From assembly GCA_028866355.1 (NCBI GenBank), contig JAGWIH010000049.1, positions 1 through 10,605 on the forward strand: a DNA stretch of 10,605 nucleotides, written 5' to 3'. This DNA comes from Alphaproteobacteria bacterium (GTDB lineage: Bacteria; Pseudomonadota; Alphaproteobacteria; ATCC43930; CGMCC-115725). The position numbers and the translations under genes are program-made. This document shows, piece by piece, positions 1 to 7,150 of this stretch (positions within the stretch are counted from its first letter, which is position 1; each line of letters opens with the position of its first letter). The notes beneath the pieces were generated by a model, which saw only the letters and a list, made by a program, of their open reading frames with translations, was not told the origin of the DNA and did not search any database.

Positions 1-1
1 T

Positions 2-100
2 GACCGCGACCATTTGCACATGACCGACGCAAGCTACGATTGCCTGGCGCGCAATATCGGCCGCAGTATCGCTCTCGCAGCGCGGATTTCGAGCCCCTGA
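2..100 (+). CDS. C-terminal tail of probable SGNH/GDSL-type hydrolase (partial)
   Basis: An open frame runs from the left edge to a TGA at 98-100 and encodes 32 residues. It contains DHLHMTD followed by SYDCLA. This resembles the last conserved block of SGNH/GDSL esterases, where a D-x-x-H pair supplies the catalytic Asp and His; here they would be D3 and H6 of the visible tail. That block is normally followed by a short amphipathic C-terminal helix, as seen here. The frame ends 3 bp before the stop codon of the convergent dehydrogenase, a sensible place for a real gene end. Only the tail is visible, so the family call rests on one motif and the full protein, its substrate and any signal peptide cannot be judged. 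It could also be a chance open frame in GC-rich DNA. Confidence 0.55.
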   Translation, partial: DRDHLHMTDASYDCLARNIGRSIALAARISSP

Positions 101-115
101 CGCCTAGGGTGTCAG
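97..115. repeat. Stem-loop at a convergent gene junction (97-104 / 108-115)
   Basis: Positions 97-104 and 108-115 can pair as an 8-bp stem around a 3-nt TAG loop: seven Watson-Crick pairs and one G-T wobble (102/110). The structure spans the TGA of the left-hand gene tail (98-100) and the TAG of the dehydrogenase (106-104 on the minus strand). Its place between two convergent genes would suit a bidirectional transcription end. There is no T-run on either side, so it is not a canonical intrinsic terminator. Confidence 0.35.
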
Positions 116-1159
116 CATGGCGCGGCCGTAGATGCGACCGGCGCGAAGCTCTTCCAACGTCTCGTTGACCCGCGCGAGCGGCCGTTCGATCAGCGGCATC
201 GGCTCGACCTTGCCGGTCGCGACCAAGTCCATCACCTCGCGGAATTCGGCCAGCGTGCCGACCAGCAAGCCCTCGATGGTGATCGAGCGGATCGGTAGCA
301 ACGGCAGCGACAGCGTGATGTCGCCGCCCATCAGGCCGACAACGACGTATTTGCCGCCGCGCGCGAGCGCGTCGATCCCGAGCCGCGCGGTCTCGCTGGC
401 GCCGACAAGGTCTATCGCCGCCGAGATCGCCCCGTTCGCCGCCGCCCGGATGGCGCGGCCTGGCTTGTCCGCCTTGGGATCGATCGCCGCCAGCGCGCCG
501 GCGGCGACCGCCGCATCGCGCTTCTTGGCGTCGAGATCGACCACGATTGCGCCTTTGCCGCCGAGCGCCTTCAGCAGCTTGATGCACATCATGCCCAATC
601 CGCCGGCGCCGAGGATCAGGATCGGCTGCGCGGTATAGACGGCGGCGCCGACGCGTTTCAGCGCGGCATAGGTCGTGAGACCCGAGCACGCATAGGGCGC
701 TGCCGCTTGCGGCGACAAGCTGCCGAGCGGATAGAGATAGCGCGGATGCGGCACCAGCACGTAATCGGCATAACCGCCCGGTTTGAGGATGCCGAGCGTG
801 CGCGCGTCGCTGCAAAGCTGTTCGTTGCCGGCGCGACAAACCGCACACGTGCCGCAGCCGACCCAGGGATAGACGACATAGCCGTCACCCGCTCGGACGC
901 CTTTCGCCGCGGGTCCCGCGGTCACGACCGCGCCGGCGATCTCGTGGCCCATGGTGATGGGCGGCGTGATGCCGCGATCCGCCAGCGTGAAGCGTTTGCC
1001 GCCGCCCAGCTCGTAATAGCCGTCGTGCAGATGGAGGTCGCTGTGGCACACGCCGGCGGCCAGCGTCTTCAGCAGCACTTCGGAGCCTTGCGGCTGCGGT
1101 GTCGGCGTCTCGATCGCGGCGAGCGGCTTGCCGAACTCGGTCAGGACGTAGCTTTTCAT
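104..1159 (-). CDS. Zinc-dependent alcohol dehydrogenase, 6-hydroxyhexanoate dehydrogenase-like
   Basis: A 351-residue medium-chain dehydrogenase that would oxidise an alcohol to an aldehyde with NAD+ in the cytosol. The GroES-like domain has GVCHSDLH with catalytic zinc ligand C38, then GHE with H72-E73, and a third ligand candidate C158. Four cysteines, C102, C105, C108 and C116, form the structural zinc lobe. The Rossmann fold shows GAGGLG at 184-189, and D208 in VVDLD favours NAD over NADP. The segment after C38 (HDGYYELGGGKR, then DRGITPP) is typical of the 6-hydroxyhexanoate dehydrogenase-like subgroup, known from cyclohexanol and cyclic-ketone breakdown; the true substrate is unknown. 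The ATG at 1159 is chosen because GAGG (1170-1167) lies 7 nt upstream and the family starts here. The frame stays open far upstream, but that part is antisense to the epimerase and matches nothing. The gene is divergent from the epimerase and convergent with the gene to its left. Confidence 0.93.
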   Translation of the reverse strand: MKSYVLTEFGKPLAAIETPTPQPQGSEVLLKTLAAGVCHSDLHLHDGYYELGGGKRFTLADRGITPPITMGHEIAGAVVTAGPAAKGVRAGDGYVVYPWVGCGTCAVCRAGNEQLCSDARTLGILKPGGYADYVLVPHPRYLYPLGSLSPQAAAPYACSGLTTYAALKRVGAAVYTAQPILILGAGGLGMMCIKLLKALGGKGAIVVDLDAKKRDAAVAAGALAAIDPKADKPGRAIRAAANGAISAAIDLVGASETARLGIDALARGGKYVVVGLMGGDITLSLPLLPIRSITIEGLLVGTLAEFREVMDLVATGKVEPMPLIERPLARVNETLEELRAGRIYGRAMLTP

Positions 1160-1276
1160 GGGCCGACCTCGCGTTCCGGCGGACAAGCTTAGTCGCGCAT
1201 CGCGGCGCCGCAAGGGGTGATTTCCGCGTCCGGGCGCGCTATAGAGGCGCGTCGCAGCGAGGGATTCGCATCGCGC
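1160..1276. promoter_or_regulatory. Divergent intergenic region between dehydrogenase and epimerase
   Basis: This 117-bp gap must hold the starts of both genes. Leftward, TTGCGG (1213-1208) and TAAGCT (1191-1186) are separated by 16 bp, a weak sigma-70-like match. Rightward, GTGATT (1217-1222) and TATAGA (1240-1245) are 17 bp apart, also weak. The GAGGGA at 1259-1264 is the probable ribosome binding site of the epimerase. The promoter elements are tentative because alphaproteobacterial promoters are often poorly conserved. Confidence 0.3.
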
Positions 1277-2263
1277 ATGACCGTGCTCGTCACCGGCGCC
1301 GCCGGCTTCATCGGCTACCATGTCTCGGCTGCGTTGTTGGCGCGCGGCGAGCGCGTTGTCGGCGTCGACAACCTCAACCCGTATTATTCGGTGGCGCTGA
1401 AACGCGCGCGGCTGAAGCGGCTCCAGGCCCATCGCAATTTCGCCTTCCATCGCCTCGATCTGGCGGCGGCCGGACGCATCGAAGCCGTGGCGAAACGCGC
1501 GCGCGGCGTCGATCGGGTGGTGCATCTCGCAGCGCAACCCGGCGTGCGCTATTCGCTCGATCATCCGCGCACCTATGTGGCGTCGAATCTGGTGGCGCAA
1601 CTCGAAGTGATGGAGGCCTGCCGCGCGCTCAAAGGCCTGAAGCATTTCGTCTACGCCAGCTCGTCGTCGGTCTATGGCGCCAACAGCAAGCTGCCGTTTT
1701 CCGAGGATGACCGGGTCGAGATTCCGCAGTCGCTTTACGCGGCGACCAAGCGCGCCGACGAGTTGATGGCCTATTGCTACGCACATCTCTATCGCATTCC
1801 GACCACCGGCCTGCGCTTCTTCACCGTCTACGGCCCCTGGGGCCGGCCCGACATGGCGACGTGGCTGTTCGTCGAAGCGATCGAGCGCGGCAAGCCGATC
1901 AAGCTGTTCAACGACGGCCGCATGCGCCGCGACTTCACCTATATCGACGACATCGTCCAGGGCGTGCTCGCCGCGCTCGACCGGCCGCCGTCCGACGGCG
2001 GACCCAGCGCGCCGCCGCACCGGATCTACAATCTCGGCAACAACCGGGCCGAGGATCTCGGTAATTTCGTCGCCACGCTCGAGACGGCATTGGGCAAGAC
2101 CGCCAAGCGCCAGAGCCTGCCGATGCAGAAGGGCGACGTGCCGGCGACCTATGCCGACATCGCCGCCGCCCGCCGCGATCTCGGCTTCGCGCCCCGCACG
2201 ACGATCGACGTCGGTCTGCGCCGGTTCGTCGACTGGTATCGCGACTATCACAAGCGGCGCTAG
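1277..2263 (+). CDS. NAD-dependent sugar epimerase, UDP-glucuronate 4-epimerase-like
   Basis: A 328-residue extended short-chain dehydrogenase/reductase, expected to interconvert UDP-glucuronate and UDP-galacturonate in the cytosol for surface polysaccharide synthesis. The NAD site is TGAAGFIG at 6-13 with acidic D31 ending the second strand. The catalytic triad is in ASSSSVYG (S128-S131 region) and Y154-x-x-x-K158. The blocks DNLNPYYSVALKRARL (31-46), RFFTVYGPWGRPDMA (180-194) and GRMRRDFTYIDDIV (214-227) are hallmarks of UDP-glucuronate epimerases (LpsL/CapI-like) rather than GalE. The ATG at 1277 gives the usual family N-terminus and has GAGGGA 12 nt upstream; an in-frame GTG at 1217 would add 20 residues unlike the family. 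No glycosyltransferase or other polysaccharide gene is adjacent. The stop codon overlaps the stop of the convergent acyl-CoA synthetase in a shared CTAG. Exact substrate is inferred, since related 4,6-dehydratases share the fold. Confidence 0.9.
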   Translation: MTVLVTGAAGFIGYHVSAALLARGERVVGVDNLNPYYSVALKRARLKRLQAHRNFAFHRLDLAAAGRIEAVAKRARGVDRVVHLAAQPGVRYSLDHPRTYVASNLVAQLEVMEACRALKGLKHFVYASSSSVYGANSKLPFSEDDRVEIPQSLYAATKRADELMAYCYAHLYRIPTTGLRFFTVYGPWGRPDMATWLFVEAIERGKPIKLFNDGRMRRDFTYIDDIVQGVLAALDRPPSDGGPSAPPHRIYNLGNNRAEDLGNFVATLETALGKTAKRQSLPMQKGDVPATYADIAAARRDLGFAPRTTIDVGLRRFVDWYRDYHKRR

Positions 2264-4059
2264 CCGCCGCCGGTCTTCTCGTACAGGCCCGACAGCGCTT
2301 CGCCATAGGCTTGGCGAATGACGTGGCGCCGGATCTTGAGCGTCGGCGTCATCTGATGGTTGGCGGTCGTGAACGGCTCGCTGGCAACGACGAAGCGACG
2401 AATGCGCTCGAACGGCGCCAGCAACGCATTGGCGCGCGTCACTGCCGCGGCCAGCGTCTCGCGAATGTCGGGCCGCTCGGCCAGCGGCGTGTCGCCAGCG
2501 GCACGATTTCGTCGCGCGCTTTCATCGATCAGGTATTGGCTCGGCACCAGCACGGCGACGAGATAGGGCTGGCGATCACCCGCTACCATCGCCTGGCCAA
2601 TCTCGGGTTGCAGCGTCAGGCAGCCTTCGATGCGCGCCGGCGCGACCATGTCGCCGCCCGAGGTCTTGATGAAATCCTTCTTCCGGTCGGTGATGACCAG
2701 GAAACCTTCGTTGTCGAGGCGGCCGACGTCGCCGGTATGGAGCCAGCCGTCGGCGAGCGCGCGGGCCGTCGCTTCCGCGTCGTTCCAATAGCCCTTCATC
2801 ACATTGTCGCCCCGCACCAGGATTTCGCCGTCCTCCGCGAAGCCGATCTCGACGCCGACCACCGGCAGACCGACGGTGTCGATCTTTATGCGGTCCGGCG
2901 GATTGGCGCTGATCACCGGCGCCGCTTCAGTCTGGCCATAACCCTGCAATAGTCGGAGGCCCAAGGCGAGGAAGAACCGGCCGATCTCCGGATTGAGCGC
3001 GGCGCCGCCCGAAACCATCGCCCGGAGCCGACCGCCGAAGCGGGCCTTGAATTTGCGGCGAACCAGGATGTCGAGGATGGCGTCCATAATACGCTCGGCG
3101 ATACCGAGGCCGTTCGGCTGCTCGTACCGTTTGCGGCCGAGCGCCAGCGTTTTGAAGAATAGCTTGGCCTTGAGGCCGCCTTCACGCTCGACGGCGCGCA
3201 GGATGCGCTGGTGGAACGCCTCATAGAGCCGCGGCACCGCCGTCATGATCGTTGGACGTGCCTCGGTCAGGTTCATCGCCAGCGTCTCCGCGCCTTCGGC
3301 GAAATAGATTTCGGCGCCGAGCGAAATCGGAAACATCATGCCGGCGGTATGTTCGTAGGAATGCGACAGCGGCAGGAACGACAGGAAAATCTCGTGGCCG
3401 AGCCCCAGCGTTTCCAGCAGACCGAAGCACGAACGGCAATTGGCGAGGATGTTGCCGTGGGTTGTCATCACGCCCTTGGGCGCGCCGCCGGTACCCGAGG
3501 TGTAGATCAGGCACGCGATGTCATCGCGGCCGATCGCGCCGATCCAATCCTCGACGCGGCCAGGCGATGCGGCACCGAGGTCGCGAACCGCCTGCCACGA
3601 TCGCGGCACGATCCGCGTCGGTACGTCGGCGTCGGGAGGCTCCATCGTCACGATGGTGGCGACGCTGGGCGATTGCGCCACCGCCGGCAGCGCGCGTCGC
3701 GCCAGCGCCGCGGTCGAGACAATCACCGCCTTGGCCGCGCAGTTGGTCATGACGTGGCGATAATCTTCGACCGTATGGGTCGTGTAGGCGGGCACGGTGA
3801 TACCGCCCGCGCTCATGATCGCGAAATCGGCGATGACCCAGGCTGGCCCGTTCTCGGCGACCAGAACGACGCGGTCGCCGCGCGCGATGCCGAGCGCCCG
3901 CAATCCTTTGGCGATCTCCGCGACCTGCTGCTGCGCGTCACGCCAAGTCAGCGCGTGATACGCGCCTGACCGCTTCGCCCACAGGAACGGCCGGTCGCCT
4001 TGGCGCGTTGCTTCGGCGAAAAACATCGCGGCGAGGTTGGGGCAGGTGTGGTAATCCAT
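2260..4059 (-). CDS. Long-chain acyl-CoA synthetase (AMP-forming fatty acid ligase)
   Basis: A 599-residue ANL-superfamily adenylating enzyme that activates a fatty acid with ATP and CoA to acyl-CoA (EC 6.2.1.3 type), probably membrane-associated. The phosphate-binding loop reads YTSGTGGAPKG at 186-196; TTG is more usual than TGG at the fifth to seventh positions. Further core motifs are FLPLSHSYEH (228-237), GYGQTEAAP (373-381), TGD with D444, DRKKDFIKTSGG (458-469) and the C-terminal TPTLKIRR with the adenylation lysine K575. Length and the large insertion at about 280-330 fit the long-chain (FadD15/ACSL-like) branch rather than short-chain acetate ligases. A GGGGA lies about 5 nt before the ATG. 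It is divergent from the oligopeptidase, with its own likely promoter at 4101-4128. Chain-length preference cannot be read from sequence. Confidence 0.94.
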   Translation of the reverse strand: MDYHTCPNLAAMFFAEATRQGDRPFLWAKRSGAYHALTWRDAQQQVAEIAKGLRALGIARGDRVVLVAENGPAWVIADFAIMSAGGITVPAYTTHTVEDYRHVMTNCAAKAVIVSTAALARRALPAVAQSPSVATIVTMEPPDADVPTRIVPRSWQAVRDLGAASPGRVEDWIGAIGRDDIACLIYTSGTGGAPKGVMTTHGNILANCRSCFGLLETLGLGHEIFLSFLPLSHSYEHTAGMMFPISLGAEIYFAEGAETLAMNLTEARPTIMTAVPRLYEAFHQRILRAVEREGGLKAKLFFKTLALGRKRYEQPNGLGIAERIMDAILDILVRRKFKARFGGRLRAMVSGGAALNPEIGRFFLALGLRLLQGYGQTEAAPVISANPPDRIKIDTVGLPVVGVEIGFAEDGEILVRGDNVMKGYWNDAEATARALADGWLHTGDVGRLDNEGFLVITDRKKDFIKTSGGDMVAPARIEGCLTLQPEIGQAMVAGDRQPYLVAVLVPSQYLIDESARRNRAAGDTPLAERPDIRETLAAAVTRANALLAPFERIRRFVVASEPFTTANHQMTPTLKIRRHVIRQAYGEALSGLYEKTGGG

Positions 4060-4100
4060 CGGTCCCCGAATCGACGCCGTTCTGGCTCGCGGACCCCTGC

Positions 4101-4128
4101 GAAATACAGGGCTTGCGCCTCGGCGTCA
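4101..4128 (-). promoter_or_regulatory. Putative sigma-70 promoter of the acyl-CoA synthetase gene
   Basis: On the minus strand TTGACG (4128-4123, five of six consensus bases) is followed after exactly 17 bp by TATTTC (4106-4101, three of six). This would start transcription near 4094, about 35 nt before the ATG at 4059. Spacing and place are good; the -10 box is weak. Confidence 0.4.
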
Positions 4129-4185
4129 ATTTCCCGGTGACTTAGGTTGCGGGGCGATCCGACGGGCGGATGCGGCATTGCAGAT

Positions 4186-4189
4186 GAGG
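4186..4189 (+). promoter_or_regulatory. Ribosome binding site deciding the oligopeptidase start
   Basis: GAGG sits 6 nt before the ATG at 4196. The in-frame alternatives TTG 4178 and ATG 4184 have no comparable site upstream, so 4196 is preferred. Confidence 0.5.
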
Positions 4190-4195
4190 CAAAAC

Positions 4196-5998
4196 ATGGC
4201 GGCGCAACGATCGGCGACGAAACAGAAGGGCTCTGCGCTCGGGCGCCTGCCGGAATGGGATTTGAACGATCTTTATCCGGGTCCGGATAGCGCCGAATTG
4301 AAACGCGACCTGGCGGAAGCGGACTCGTCGGCGCAAAGGTTCCAGACGGCGCATGCGGGCAAGCTCGCCGCCATGGCGGGCGCGCAGCTCGGCGCCGCGG
4401 TGCGCGAATACGAGCGCATCCAGGAGCTGCTCGGGCGCGTGCTTAGCTATGCCTCACTGCGCTATGCCGACGATCAGAGCGATCCCGAAAACGGCCGCTT
4501 CTTCCAGAACATGCAGGAGAAGGCGACCGACATTTCGACCCGGCTTTTGTTCTTTACCCTCGAACTCAACCGCGTCGACGACAAGGCGCTCGACGACAAG
4601 CTACGCGCGCCCGAGCTGGCGCATTATCGGCCGTGGCTGCGCGACTTGCGCGCTTTCAGGCCCTATCAGCTGTCGGACGAGCTCGAAAAGCTGCTGCACG
4701 AGAAGGCCGTCGCCGGCCGCGCGGCCTGGACGCGTCTCTTTGATGAGACGAATGCCGCTCTGCGGTTTACGGTCAAAGGCAAGCGGCTCACCGGCGCCGA
4801 GGCGCTGCATCTGCTTTCCGAGCCGAACGGCGCGACGCGCAAGGCGGCGGCCAAAGCCGTCGGCGCGGTTTACGGCGGCAATGCGCCGCTCTTCGCCCTC
4901 ATCACCAATACGCTCGCCAAGGAAAAGGAAATCGAAGACCGCTGGCGCGGCTTCAAGCAGCCGATCTCGTCGCGCAATCTCGCCAACTATGTCGAGGACG
5001 ACGTCGTCGACGCGCTGATCGCGGCGGTGCGCGGCGCCTATCCGACGCTGGCGCACCGTTACTATCGGCTCAAGGCGAAGTGGTTCGGCGTCAAGACGTT
5101 GCCCTATTGGGATCGCAATGCGCCGCTGCCGGATCAGGACAACAAACTGGTGCCGTGGCCCGAGGCGCGGCGCATCGTGCTCGACGCCTATGGCGCTTTC
5201 TCGCCGGCGATGGCCGATGTCGGCAAGCGTTTTTTCGACAACCGCTGGATCGACGCGCCGGCGCGACCGGGCAAGGCGCCGGGCGCCTTCGCCCATCCGA
5301 CGGTGCCGCACGCGCATCCCTATCTTCTGCTCAATTATCTCGGCCGCACGCGCGACGTGATGACGCTGGCGCACGAGCTTGGCCATGGCGTGCATCAGGT
5401 TCTGGCCGGCCCACGCGGCGCGCTGATGTCGGATACGCCGTTGACCTTGGCCGAAACCGCGTCGGTGTTCGGCGAAATGCTGACCTTCCAGTCGCTGCTC
5501 GCCGGCGAGAAGAACACGAAACGGCGCAAGGCGATGCTCGCCGCGAAGGTCGAGGACATGCTCAACACCGTCGTGCGGCAAATCGCGTTTGTCGAATTCG
5601 AGCGCCGCGTGCACGACGAGCGCCGCAAGGGCGAGTTGACCGCCGAGCGCATCGGCGCGATCTGGCTGGACGTTCAAAAAGAGAGTCTCGGCCCGGCCAT
5701 CCGCTTCGAGGATGAGTACAAATGGTACTGGGCCTATATCCCGCATTTCATCCACACGCCGTTCTACGTCTACGCCTATGCGTTCGGCGATTGTCTGGTG
5801 AACTCGCTCTATGCGGTCTATCAGGGCGCGGCGCAGGGCTTTGCCGAGAAATACCTCGACATGCTCAAGGCCGGCGGCACCAAGCGGCACAAGGAGCTGT
5901 TGGCGCCGTTCGGTCTCGACGCCTCGGATCCGAAATTCTGGCAGAAGGGCCTCGGCGTGATCGCTGGCTTCATCGACCAGCTTGAGGCGATGGGCTAG
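4196..5998 (+). CDS. pepF: M3 family oligoendopeptidase F (zinc metallopeptidase)
   Basis: A 600-residue cytosolic zinc peptidase of family M3, expected to degrade short peptides inside the cell. The N-terminal part has LPEWDLNDLYPGPDS, the usual opening of the PepF clade, followed by a long all-helical region. The active site is HELGH at 393-397 (H393 and H397 zinc ligands, E394 the catalytic base) with the third ligand E420 in LAETAS. The C-terminal PHFIHTPFYVYAYAFGD (about 516-532) is the conserved substrate-binding block that carries the family's histidine and tyrosines. No signal peptide is present. Length is typical of the roughly 600-residue bacterial clade. The ATG at 4196 is chosen for its GAGG site; the frame would allow six more residues from a TTG at 4178. 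It is divergent from the acyl-CoA synthetase and ends 4 bp before the CtaG stop codon. There is no sign of peptide transporter genes nearby. Confidence 0.95.
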   Translation: MAAQRSATKQKGSALGRLPEWDLNDLYPGPDSAELKRDLAEADSSAQRFQTAHAGKLAAMAGAQLGAAVREYERIQELLGRVLSYASLRYADDQSDPENGRFFQNMQEKATDISTRLLFFTLELNRVDDKALDDKLRAPELAHYRPWLRDLRAFRPYQLSDELEKLLHEKAVAGRAAWTRLFDETNAALRFTVKGKRLTGAEALHLLSEPNGATRKAAAKAVGAVYGGNAPLFALITNTLAKEKEIEDRWRGFKQPISSRNLANYVEDDVVDALIAAVRGAYPTLAHRYYRLKAKWFGVKTLPYWDRNAPLPDQDNKLVPWPEARRIVLDAYGAFSPAMADVGKRFFDNRWIDAPARPGKAPGAFAHPTVPHAHPYLLLNYLGRTRDVMTLAHELGHGVHQVLAGPRGALMSDTPLTLAETASVFGEMLTFQSLLAGEKNTKRRKAMLAAKVEDMLNTVVRQIAFVEFERRVHDERRKGELTAERIGAIWLDVQKESLGPAIRFEDEYKWYWAYIPHFIHTPFYVYAYAFGDCLVNSLYAVYQGAAQGFAEKYLDMLKAGGTKRHKELLAPFGLDASDPKFWQKGLGVIAGFIDQLEAMG

Positions 5999-6002
5999 CG
6001 CT

Positions 6003-7121
6003 CTAGAAACCGCCGGCTCCCGGAGTGCCGCCGGCGTAATGGTCGGTGAGCGCCACGCTCAGGCTGATGATCAGAACACTTGCGGCAAAGGCCAACAAGC
6101 CAACGGCCATCTTGCGGTTGGCGCTTCGTCGGCTCGCGACGAATTCGGCAATTGTGGGCGCGGCCGGTCCGACGTTCTGTCGGCGTGCAGCCACGCGCTC
6201 TTCTTGCCGCGCCCAACGGTAGATCATCAGCATGCTGGTTGCGGCGAACATCATGCTGCCCGGAATCCACATTGTCAGGCCGCCGAATTGCTCGTCGACG
6301 GACGGGCTCAGCCAGTACCGGCCCATAGCGTCATAAGCGTGATAAAGCATCCCGTGCTTGAAGCTCAAATATGAGCCCAACAGGATATTGCCCATCGATG
6401 CGAACCAGAACATGCACAGCCGCACGCCCAACGACGCGCTGAGCGGATAGGGGCGAGTATCGAGTAGCCGCCAAAAGAAAATCAGCCCGCTGATCAACAG
6501 GGTCGTGTGCCAAAGATAGTGAATAGGCTCATCGACGATGGCGAGATCGTGGTAATGCGGAATCATCCAGAAATAGGTCGTGCCGACGAATAGTGCGGTC
6601 GCGATCGCCGGTTGCCCGAGAATGCCCAGTGCGCGGACAACCGGATTGCCGAGCAGCGGCGCGAGCACTCGGCGCCGAACCCAAGACGGCAGCCCTCGCA
6701 TGAGGGCTGCTTGCGGTGTGGCGAGCATCAATAGCATCGGGCCGCCGGTGCGCAGCAGCATGTGCTCGACCTGATGCACGACAAAAAGATGATCGGCTAG
6801 CGGATCGATCGGGGATTGCAGCGCGAGGAAGATCGCCGCAAGGCCGCTAAAGAACGCGAGGTGGTGCCGGGCGCTGGGCCGATCGGCCGTAACTGCACCC
6901 CCATCGCGCTGGCCGGCGATGTACAGCCAGGCGCTTGCGAGGAGGCAGAGCGTGATGCCGGGCGTGATCGGCCAATCCGTCCAGAGCGCCGAACGCGGCA
7001 GGACATGGTCGGCACGCAACACAGATGGAATAGCAGCGAGTATCGGCACAAACGCGGTGACGACAATTGCAGACCAAAGCACCGACGGCGCAATCGAGCG
7101 GATTGGCTTCGCTGCACGCAT
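6003..7121 (-). CDS. ctaG: caa3-type CtaG cytochrome c oxidase assembly protein
   Basis: A 372-residue inner-membrane protein of the caa3_CtaG family (Bacillus CtaG-like, unrelated to the Cox11-type protein that shares the name). It takes part in assembling heme-copper terminal oxidases, probably in metal delivery. About seven hydrophobic segments are visible, for example near 14-34, 53-69, 88-103, 122-136, 206-220, 235-250 and a final one at 338-358. Family-specific motifs are HQVEHMLL (H116, H120), IPHYHD (H189, H191), DEPIHYLWH (H201, H205) and GGLTMWIPGSMMFA (280-293). The histidine pairs are candidate metal ligands, which is inference. The ATG at 7121 follows the SCO stop by 29 bp, with a GGAG about 12 nt upstream, so the two genes are probably co-transcribed with SCO first. 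No oxidase subunit, heme A synthase or cytochrome gene is in the window. GC content is lower than in the genes to the left. Confidence 0.92.
   Translation of the reverse strand: MRAAKPIRSIAPSVLWSAIVVTAFVPILAAIPSVLRADHVLPRSALWTDWPITPGITLCLLASAWLYIAGQRDGGAVTADRPSARHHLAFFSGLAAIFLALQSPIDPLADHLFVVHQVEHMLLRTGGPMLLMLATPQAALMRGLPSWVRRRVLAPLLGNPVVRALGILGQPAIATALFVGTTYFWMIPHYHDLAIVDEPIHYLWHTTLLISGLIFFWRLLDTRPYPLSASLGVRLCMFWFASMGNILLGSYLSFKHGMLYHAYDAMGRYWLSPSVDEQFGGLTMWIPGSMMFAATSMLMIYRWARQEERVAARRQNVGPAAPTIAEFVASRRSANRKMAVGLLAFAASVLIISLSVALTDHYAGGTPGAGGF
6011..6035. repeat. GC-rich inverted repeat near the oligopeptidase/ctaG convergent junction
   Basis: CGCCGGC (6011-6017) and GCCGGCG (6029-6035) form a perfect 7-bp stem with an 11-nt loop, starting 13 nt after the oligopeptidase stop. 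It overlaps the last codons of ctaG on the other strand. It could slow or end rightward transcription, but no T-run follows and the glycine/alanine-rich C-terminus of CtaG may explain the pattern by chance. Confidence 0.25.
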
Positions 7122-7150
7122 TGTCGTTCGCGGCTCCGTATCGTCTTCGG

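Noticed and set aside
1160..2251. Minus-strand extension of the dehydrogenase frame, giving a 715-residue open frame
   Set aside because: It lies entirely antisense to the well-supported epimerase and its control region, is rich in Arg/Ala/His as expected from a GC-rich shadow frame, and shows no recognisable domain; the dehydrogenase has a good start at 1159.
3211..3969. 252-residue plus-strand open frame opposite the acyl-CoA synthetase
   Set aside because: Antisense to conserved synthetase motifs, with no domain or ribosome binding site that stands out.
4601..5890. 429-residue minus-strand open frame opposite the oligopeptidase
   Set aside because: Antisense shadow of a gene with an intact active site. 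Composition is Arg/His/Ala-rich, no family motif is seen, and long shadow frames are expected at this GC content.
6011..6035. Intrinsic terminator at the oligopeptidase/ctaG junction
   Set aside because: A real 7-bp inverted repeat exists, but it has an 11-nt loop and no T-run on either strand, so it is listed only as a repeat.
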